NCBI GenBank assembly: GCA_958295485.1
Contig: OY282354.1
Coordinates: 1,302,001-1,366,000, forward strand
DNA length: 64,000 bases
Origin: an uncultured Gammaproteobacteria bacterium
GTDB lineage: Bacteria; Pseudomonadota; Gammaproteobacteria; Eutrophobiales; Eutrophobiaceae
Direction of reading: 5' to 3'
Position 1 is the first letter of the stretch. Each line of letters opens with the position of its first letter. The position numbers and the translations under genes were made by a program. Positions 58,802 through 64,000 of this stretch are shown here, one piece after another. The notes beneath the pieces were generated by a model that worked only from the letters and a program-made list of their open reading frames with translations, was not told where the DNA came from and did no database searches.

Positions 58802-60333
58802 AAGGAGAAATGCCTGCCAGCAGTTTCGCGCCATTGCCGAAACGGGGTCTGCATATGCTCAACGAGGCGCGCTGGCTGCTGGGCTATGCCTTGGTTGCCC
58901 TGGCAACTTTTCAATTCCTGCTGAAAACCTGGTCGCTGGCTTTCGAAACCTTCCTGTTTGTGGTTGTTACCGGAGGATTCCTTCTCACAACATATCTCCT
59001 GAAGGGTTTCAGGGGTTTGGTTGGCATGGTAACCGACACGTGGACCCAGCGCCTGGCTACCCTGTTCCTGGCCGCCTTGGCGCTCTCTTTCCTGTGGGGC
59101 GACAAGTCAGTCTATTTTGTCCTCGCGCTCTTTCGACTCCCCACGTACCTGATCATAATCGCTATCGTGGTGGAAGCCATGCGCGAGAGAGGAGAACGGA
59201 TATATCCCCTTGCCTGGACGGTATTGGGCTCGATCTGTTTCATATACGCGCTGGCATTGACTGAATTCTATTTTGGTAGCGATGTCCTGGGATTGGAGTG
59301 CGCGTACGTGGAAAAGTGTTGGATACACAAGGGTAATAACTGGCACTGGGAAGGTTTGCTTGCAGAGGGAAACTATATCGACGACTTCAAGAGGCATGGA
59401 GGAATCCTGAACGCAACAGTAATTGGAGATGCATATGGCTTGAGCAGGTTGGGGTTGTTTGCCGTACTGGCTTACGCCTTGGGGATGGGCATTGTTCTGA
59501 ACTCGGACAGGGCGCGTCCCAGGTTGATTGCCGCAGGCCTTGTAACTTTTGTTCTTGTTGGAGCGATTCTAAGCGGTTCTCGATCCGCAACGCTTATCCT
59601 GCTCTTCCTCTGGATCGTCTTTGCGACGCTGTTCGCGCTCGACAAGAGGACATTCCATCTCGTCAAGGTTTTCATCGTCACAAACCTGGTCATCTTTGCA
59701 TTGGTGTTTGCAGTCTGGAAAACCATGCCTGTCGGCATCACCGCTCTCGACCGTCTCCTCGAGACAATGGGGTCGTCGGACCCAGAGGACCCAGAGGACC
59801 CAGAGGACCCAGAGGACCCAGAGGACCCAGAGGACCCAGAGGACCCAGAGGACTCAATTCCAGAGATCGAAATCATGTATGAAAGTCAAGTCAATTTGGA
59901 TCCCGGGAGAATCAAAAAATGGAAATTTGCCCTGGATTTGGTCCCGGATAACCTCGTGGGAGGCATAGGGTTTCGGATGTACCATATGGAATACAGCCAG
60001 CGTTTTCCGAAGGATCATCCAATCGGTGTTCACAACGGTTATCTCAAAGTGCTTGCCGAGACGGGATTACTGGGGGCGGCGCCGTTTCTGGCATTGCTCG
60101 CCTGCGCATTGATGGTGATGTTAAGGCCGAAAACTGAACTATCCCCGATGGAATCGGTATGGAGAGTCGCGTTCTTGAGCGCGTTCATCGCCATGCTGAC
60201 GCTCAATCTCGTGGATACGCACTCGGAAGACCGTTATTTTTGGTTCGTGCTGGCGTTCGCCGCTGTACTTGAAACCTGGAAACGCCGGAAATATGGACTC
60301 CGCGATACTGCGCCGGAGACCAATCGAGCTTAA
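58792..60333 (+). CDS. O-antigen ligase/polymerase-like membrane protein with acidic repeat loop
   Basis: The 513-residue polytopic membrane protein has the Wzy/WaaL pattern: about 10-12 hydrophobic segments and a large periplasmic loop before HNGYLKVLAETGLLG, the typical Wzy_C/O-antigen ligase motif. In that loop eight PED tripeptides in a row are encoded by a 9-base minisatellite. Such enzymes polymerise or ligate lipid-linked glycans. Start choices are the ATG overlapping the methyltransferase stop (used here), one six codons on (MPASSFAP) or MLNEARW. Whether it is polymerase or ligase cannot be told from sequence alone. Confidence 0.82.
   Translation: MQVKGEMPASSFAPLPKRGLHMLNEARWLLGYALVALATFQFLLKTWSLAFETFLFVVVTGGFLLTTYLLKGFRGLVGMVTDTWTQRLATLFLAALALSFLWGDKSVYFVLALFRLPTYLIIIAIVVEAMRERGERIYPLAWTVLGSICFIYALALTEFYFGSDVLGLECAYVEKCWIHKGNNWHWEGLLAEGNYIDDFKRHGGILNATVIGDAYGLSRLGLFAVLAYALGMGIVLNSDRARPRLIAAGLVTFVLVGAILSGSRSATLILLFLWIVFATLFALDKRTFHLVKVFIVTNLVIFALVFAVWKTMPVGITALDRLLETMGSSDPEDPEDPEDPEDPEDPEDPEDPEDSIPEIEIMYESQVNLDPGRIKKWKFALDLVPDNLVGGIGFRMYHMEYSQRFPKDHPIGVHNGYLKVLAETGLLGAAPFLALLACALMVMLRPKTELSPMESVWRVAFLSAFIAMLTLNLVDTHSEDRYFWFVLAFAAVLETWKRRKYGLRDTAPETNRA
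59781..59852 (+). repeat. In-frame 9-bp minisatellite (8 copies of CCCAGAGGA)
   Basis: Eight perfect head-to-tail copies of CCCAGAGGA encode repeated Pro-Glu-Asp in the periplasmic loop of the ligase/polymerase gene. Since the unit is a multiple of three, copy-number change alters loop length but keeps the frame. Perfect identity of all copies suggests recent slippage. Confidence 0.95.
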
Positions 60334-60392
60334 GCTCAAACCATGTCTCTTGTCTTTGTCGGCGGCGCAGGTGGGTTTCCCGTCAAACTGGA

Positions 60393-61538
60393 ATGGATGG
60401 CTTGAACATCCTGGTGGATTTGATTTTTATCGTTCCAGGAAGAAACCGGGGAACGGAGACCTATGTAAATGCCCTGCTGACCGAATTGCGCAACCTGCCA
60501 GGCGCCAACATCGTGTGCCTGACCAACAGGCTCAACCACGGTTACTATCAGGACGAGATGGGGCTTGAATGCTATGCTTCCACCGCCCACGGCAGAAATC
60601 GAGTCACCCGTTTCATGTACCAGCAGGGCGCGATCGGATTTGTCGCCAAAAGAACCGGTGCGGACGTGCTGTTCTGCCCAGGATATCTTTCCCCTGTTTT
60701 CCCGCCTCTTCCGACGGTTTCCGTCATCCATGACGTGAACTTTTACGATATACCGAAATCCATATCCCCCGGCGTTCGCCTGGTCTACAACATGAGCATG
60801 CCTTTCATGGTTCGTTCGGCGACTCGGATCATTACCGTATCCCGGTATTCGAAGAAACGCATCATGGAGACATTGAACGTCCCTGGCGACAAGGTTGTCG
60901 TGATTCACGAGGGCCCGCTTGCGGGTCGCGACGGAATCACGGAAGACGACTGGCGGGCCGTCAGGCGAAAGTATGCTGTTCGCGGCGAGTTTTTTCTGTC
61001 TGTGTCCAGTGGCCTCCCACATAAAAACATCGAACGATTGGTTCGCGGTTTTGTCGAGATGAAGAAAAAGTATCCCGGCGACCAGCAACTCGTTCTCGTT
61101 GGGCACGAACTGGACGACGGTATAGAGACCTACCTCGAACGGGAGTCTTTTCGCGACGATGTGGTCGCCACCGGTTTTATCTCCGATGCGGAGAAGTTGT
61201 CGTTTCTGAAAAACGGATTAGCCTACATTTATCCGTCTCTTTACGAAGGATTTGGTTTGCCGGCATTGGAAGCGCAATCCTGTGGTCTGCCGCTGGCCGC
61301 GTCGAGGTGCGCCAGCCTTCCGGAGATATGTGGTCAGGGGGCGATTTACTTCGACGCACTGTCCGTTGAAAGCATTGCGAGTACCTTTCTCAATCTCTGT
61401 AGAGACGAGAGGCTGCGCGAAGACCTTGTTCGGCGGGGATACGAAAATGTATCACGCTTTTCCTGGCGACGGGCGGCGATTGAAACCCTGGCGCTTCTCA
61501 GGAGCGCTGTCGAAAACGGACATGCCGACCACCCCTGA
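60393..61538 (+). CDS. Glycosyltransferase, GT4-type (GT-B fold)
   Basis: The 381 residues follow the GT-B pattern: an N-terminal half with DLIFIVPGRNRGTETYVNALLTEL and a C-terminal half with FFLSVSSGLPHKNIERLVRGF, and YPSLYEGFGLPALEAQSCGLPLAAS, the EX7E-type donor-binding motif of family GT4. The middle (SVIHDVNFYDIPKSISPGVRLVYN...ITVSRYSKKRI) is also typical. It probably adds one sugar in the repeat unit. The donor sugar is not readable. Confidence 0.92.
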   Translation: MDGLNILVDLIFIVPGRNRGTETYVNALLTELRNLPGANIVCLTNRLNHGYYQDEMGLECYASTAHGRNRVTRFMYQQGAIGFVAKRTGADVLFCPGYLSPVFPPLPTVSVIHDVNFYDIPKSISPGVRLVYNMSMPFMVRSATRIITVSRYSKKRIMETLNVPGDKVVVIHEGPLAGRDGITEDDWRAVRRKYAVRGEFFLSVSSGLPHKNIERLVRGFVEMKKKYPGDQQLVLVGHELDDGIETYLERESFRDDVVATGFISDAEKLSFLKNGLAYIYPSLYEGFGLPALEAQSCGLPLAASRCASLPEICGQGAIYFDALSVESIASTFLNLCRDERLREDLVRRGYENVSRFSWRRAAIETLALLRSAVENGHADHP

Positions 61539-61550
61539 AGTGTGAAGTTA

Positions 61551-61593
61551 GAAGTTTGAAAGGAGTGGGGATGAAGAAATGATTTCAAACTTC
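61551..61593. repeat. GAAGTTTGAAA inverted pair in intergenic repeat
   Basis: GAAGTTTGAAA (61551-61561) and TTTCAAACTTC (61583-61593) are exact inverted copies in the 69-base gap, within a run of GAAG/TGTGAAG/TTTGAAG words. The same words recur at about 10800-10885 (clpB-pilD) and 14410-14455 (pgeF-rluD). Confidence 0.5.
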
Positions 61594-61607
61594 ATACTTT
61601 CAAAGTA

Positions 61608-62465
61608 ATGAGGGCGATGAAAAAACTGGTTCGCAAACTCCTCCCGGCGCCGATGGATAATGCGCTTCGCCGGGTAGTCCATGCCCGGCGGCTTGAACGC
61701 GTGCCAATAAGGACGGTGGACCTTGCCCCACTGCCGAAAGCAACGGAGATTTCATTCCCGGACATGCTCGAAGGCGACAGCATCGCTGACGGATGGGAAC
61801 AGGCGAGAAGTTCGATCGATGAAATCTTCGAAAACGTGAAAGGGAGCCATGCCATCGGTCACGGAAGCCGCCGGGCGATTTATTACCTGATCCGCCATTT
61901 TCAGCCACGCGCCGTTTTGGAAATCGGCACCAACGTCGGCGCTTCCACCTTGCATATCCTTATGGCGATGAAGGCGTACCGGCATGAGGGCGACCTGCCT
62001 CGCCTGGTCACTGTGGACTTATGGGACGTCAACGATCCTGCCGCCTCCGAGTGGAAACGCTACCCCGGTTCCGGCACGCCCCGGGAGACCTTGGCGCGGC
62101 TGAACTGCGCTGACATGGTTGAATTCTCCGTCGCCCCGTCCACGGACTACCTGGACGGACGCGTAGCGGAATTCGATTTCATCTTCATGGATCACGCCCC
62201 CTCCGCGGACGTTGCCTACCAGGACCTCGCGCTGGCGATCAAGGCGTTGCGTCCGGGCGGACAGCTGTTGCTTCATTCCTGCTTTCCGGGTGGGAAACCC
62301 CTGTCGACGTGGGGGCGGGTCAACCCCGGCTTCTACCTCGCCGTGCGTCGCCTGCGTCATGAAGGCGCCCGCCTGGTCGCCTTGTCTCCCGGCCCATTGC
62401 CCTGGCCGACCGACCCCGACGGTTCGAATCACCTCACCAGTCTGGCCCTCTTGGGGAGAGAATGA
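61608..62465 (+). CDS. Class I SAM-dependent methyltransferase
   Basis: The 285-residue protein has a Rossmann methyltransferase core: SRRAIYYLIRHFQPRAVLEIGTNVGASTLHILMAM, LVTVDLWDVND, FDFIFMDHAPSADVAYQDLALAIKALRPGGQLLLH. It resembles class 24/CmcI-type and caffeoyl-CoA O-methyltransferase-like folds used in glycan modification. Two starts nine bases apart are possible (MRAMKK or MKK). Its position between glycosyl- and sulfotransferase genes suggests a sugar O-methyltransferase. Confidence 0.85.
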   Translation: MRAMKKLVRKLLPAPMDNALRRVVHARRLERVPIRTVDLAPLPKATEISFPDMLEGDSIADGWEQARSSIDEIFENVKGSHAIGHGSRRAIYYLIRHFQPRAVLEIGTNVGASTLHILMAMKAYRHEGDLPRLVTVDLWDVNDPAASEWKRYPGSGTPRETLARLNCADMVEFSVAPSTDYLDGRVAEFDFIFMDHAPSADVAYQDLALAIKALRPGGQLLLHSCFPGGKPLSTWGRVNPGFYLAVRRLRHEGARLVALSPGPLPWPTDPDGSNHLTSLALLGRE

Positions 62466-62804
62466 CAAAATCATCCATTGTAAGGCCTTCACCCGGTTTT
62501 GCCATGAGTGGGCCTTGTTCGGGATCGCGCCAATCGCTTTTGTGATCGTCGCTGCCGGTGGAGCCCGGTTTCGAGTCCTGGTCCGGCGATGACCCCAAGC
62601 CCATTGAACGCATCAGTCGCAAAGTGGTTAGATAACCGCGCCGGCGCAATATCGATCGGGCGGTCCGCCAACTCGAAAGAGTGGGCCACACCGTAACCCT
62701 GCCGGCCGCCTGAACCGTCTATTTTCATAGTAAGGACGAGGGCGTTATTTGGGCGCGCCGGCATTGCTCGACTTGCGGAGCGGGGTGGGGATATAATCGT
62801 ACCC
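62466..62804. other. 339-base gap, no gene recognised
   Basis: Short frames exist on both strands (up to about 100 codons on the minus strand), but none shows a family motif, a sensible ribosome-binding site or a hydrophobicity pattern of a real protein. It may be a decayed gene; no terminal repeats were seen. Confidence 0.5.
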
Positions 62805-63611
62805 ATGCAAAATAAACTGTGGCGTCTGCGTAGCGCCTTGCTCTACTCTGACGGGGTTGGCCAGCCGGCGCGGTATGGGCCGGTTGTGCGAGCTGGCCTG
62901 TCGGCCTGCAGCGTTCTGGATACCCTCGTGCTGCGCCGTAAGAATCGTGCGGACTACAGAACTGATGTGGCGCTGGTTCCCGGTCGGAAGCTGCTCTATG
63001 TCGCGGTCCCGAAAGCGGCTAGCCGCTCCCTGCTGCACTTCCTGCTCGGGCAACAAGGAAGAAACGAGGTCGGGCCGGCTATCATTCAAAAAAAGAGTTT
63101 GAAAGAGTTGTTTCGCGTCCGCCCGGAGGCGCGCGACTATTTCAAGTTCACGGTGATCAGAAATCCATGGAGCCGCGTGGTCTCTGTTTACAATCAGAAG
63201 ATACGGAGCGATGACCCTTTCATTACGGCGCGTTTGCTAAAGGGCCGTAATGGGCTATCCCCCAATATGCCGTTCGCTGAGTTTGTCGAATGGCTTTGTG
63301 CGGAGGAAGGCGGGGATGAAAGGGCCGACAAGCATTGGCTGTCCCAGCACAAAATTCTGGGTATTGGGGGGGTGGAGCCGGTTCACTACGACTTCATCGG
63401 CAAGCTGGAGCGGCTGTCCGGCGACCTCGAAATTCTGTCGGCAAAGACCGGAATATCCCTGTCCGGGGTCGGCCACATGCTGTATTCAGGCGCCGCGGAG
63501 GGCTACCGGACAGTCTATACTGACCGGACGACAGAAATGGTCGCCCGGCGCTATGCGCGCGATATTGAGCTGTTCGGTTACCGCTTCGACGGCGGCGAGC
63601 CGTCGCCGTGA
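62805..63611 (+). CDS. Sulfotransferase family 2 protein
   Basis: The 268 residues show both PAPS-binding signatures of carbohydrate sulfotransferases: the 5'-phosphosulfate loop VAVPKAASRSLLHFL (P69-L76) and the 3'-phosphate motif VIRNPWSRVVSVYNQK (R119-S123 region). No signal or membrane anchor is apparent, so it likely acts in the cytosol on the nucleotide- or lipid-linked sugar. Its presence suggests the polysaccharide is sulfated. PAPS would come from sulfate assimilation genes outside the window. Confidence 0.85.
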   Translation: MQNKLWRLRSALLYSDGVGQPARYGPVVRAGLSACSVLDTLVLRRKNRADYRTDVALVPGRKLLYVAVPKAASRSLLHFLLGQQGRNEVGPAIIQKKSLKELFRVRPEARDYFKFTVIRNPWSRVVSVYNQKIRSDDPFITARLLKGRNGLSPNMPFAEFVEWLCAEEGGDERADKHWLSQHKILGIGGVEPVHYDFIGKLERLSGDLEILSAKTGISLSGVGHMLYSGAAEGYRTVYTDRTTEMVARRYARDIELFGYRFDGGEPSP

Positions 63612-63736
63612 CTATCGGCTCCCAGTATCACCGAGGGGCTGACCAGGGCGGCAGAACCTGGGCATCTTCCGTACCTGCCCAAGGCTGTGAATCCGCTTGC
63701 CCGGAACAACGGTGGGGATAGCAAGGAAGCCAGCGC

Positions 63737-64000
63737 ATGTATAAAGCGGCCATCATAGGCGCTGGGTTCATATCAGCCAGGAAACACCTGCCGGCGTGGC
63801 TCAGGTTGCGACGCAAGGTGAGCGTCGTCGCCGTTTGCGACCTCAACCGCGCCCAGGCCGAAGCGGTAAGCCGCGAATTCGGAATTCCGGCGGCGTATAA
63901 CGACGTTCAGCAAATGCTGGACACGGAACGCCCTGACTTCGTTGACATATGTACGCCGCCGGGTACTCATGCCGACTTGGCGGTCACGGCGCTGAAGGCA
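63737..64000 (+). CDS. Gfo/Idh/MocA-family oxidoreductase, N-terminal part (runs off window)
   Basis: The first 88 residues read MYKAAIIGAGFISARKHLPAW, then VVAVCDLNRAQAEAVSREFGIPAAYNDVQQML and DFVDICTPPGTHADLAVTAL: the NAD(P) loop GAGFIS, the CDLN strand and the conserved CTPP-x-xH motif of the Gfo/Idh/MocA family. Members oxidise or epimerise nucleotide-linked sugars. The 3' end is outside the window. Confidence 0.9.
   Translation, partial: MYKAAIIGAGFISARKHLPAWLRLRRKVSVVAVCDLNRAQAEAVSREFGIPAAYNDVQQMLDTERPDFVDICTPPGTHADLAVTALKA

Noticed and set aside
62420..62437. GGTTCGAATCACC as a tRNA T-arm
   Set aside because: It lies inside a methyltransferase reading frame, and no acceptor or anticodon stem can be built around it.
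62489..62806. 105-codon minus-strand frame in the gap before the sulfotransferase
   Set aside because: No family motif or start context; the overlapping plus-strand frames are equally uninformative. It could be a decayed gene but cannot be supported.

Overview
The window reads as chromosomal DNA of a gammaproteobacterium outside the enteric group. This is inferred from gene content and order: ftsZ-lpxC-dciA-(M23 peptidase)-secA, rluD-pgeF-clpB opposite bamD, pilD-coaE-zapD, hda with a DUF2066 gene, and ilvB-ilvH-ilvC with pssA and leuA. ZapD, Hda and DciA together point to Gammaproteobacteria. Genus cannot be read from the sequence alone.

Layout. 1-8.4 kb (+): end of ftsZ, lpxC, an M23 peptidase, secA, argJ and a Nudix/ThiE-like fusion, with dciA on the other strand. 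8.5-15.4 kb (-): rluD, pgeF, clpB, pilD, coaE, zapD. 15.6-16.4 kb (+): bamD. 16.6-24.5 kb (+): a compact six-gene cassette unlike its housekeeping surroundings: PP-loop ATPase/PAPS-reductase-like protein, cysteine desulfurase, DUF262-HNH protein, GHKL ATPase and two unrecognised proteins. 24.5-28.2 kb (-): sucC-sucD-nadE. 28.3-36.3 kb: mixed housekeeping genes (suhB, trmJ, purM, hda, wrbA, arsC, acylphosphatase, proS) plus a 58-residue prepilin-like gene. 36.6-40.1 kb (+): ilvB-ilvH-small gene-ilvC. 40.07-47.7 kb: an accessory insertion holding a 1886-residue serralysin-type RTX protein between two broken IS1380-type elements, followed by two orphan antitoxin-like genes. 47.8-53.6 kb (+): pssA, leuA, uracil-DNA glycosylase, rimI, cysM and an exonuclease. 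53.8-64 kb (+): an L,D-transpeptidase-fold protein and then an exopolysaccharide/O-antigen locus (galE, initiating sugar transferase, flippase, methyltransferases, O-antigen ligase/polymerase, glycosyltransferase, sulfotransferase, oxidoreductase) that runs off the right edge.

How the parts work together. The conserved blocks serve division (FtsZ, ZapD), envelope building (LpxC, SecA, BamD, PssA), branched-chain amino acid synthesis and the TCA cycle. The accessory blocks are surface- or defence-related. The 16.6-24.5 kb cassette combines sulfur mobilisation (cysteine desulfurase plus PP-loop enzyme) with a DUF262-HNH protein of the GmrSD/SspE type and a GHKL ATPase. That suggests a sulfur-based nucleic-acid modification and restriction system without recognisable DndD/DndE or SspB/SspC partners. 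It is the best candidate here for an undescribed system.

Intergenic DNA is rich in small repeats: a GTGTCGCAAAA-ended MITE-like family, a double-hairpin element upstream of both bamD and leuA, palindromic units around the polysaccharide genes and an in-frame 9-bp minisatellite. No tRNA or rRNA gene and no CRISPR array was seen. All calls rest on reading the sequence; no database search was run.
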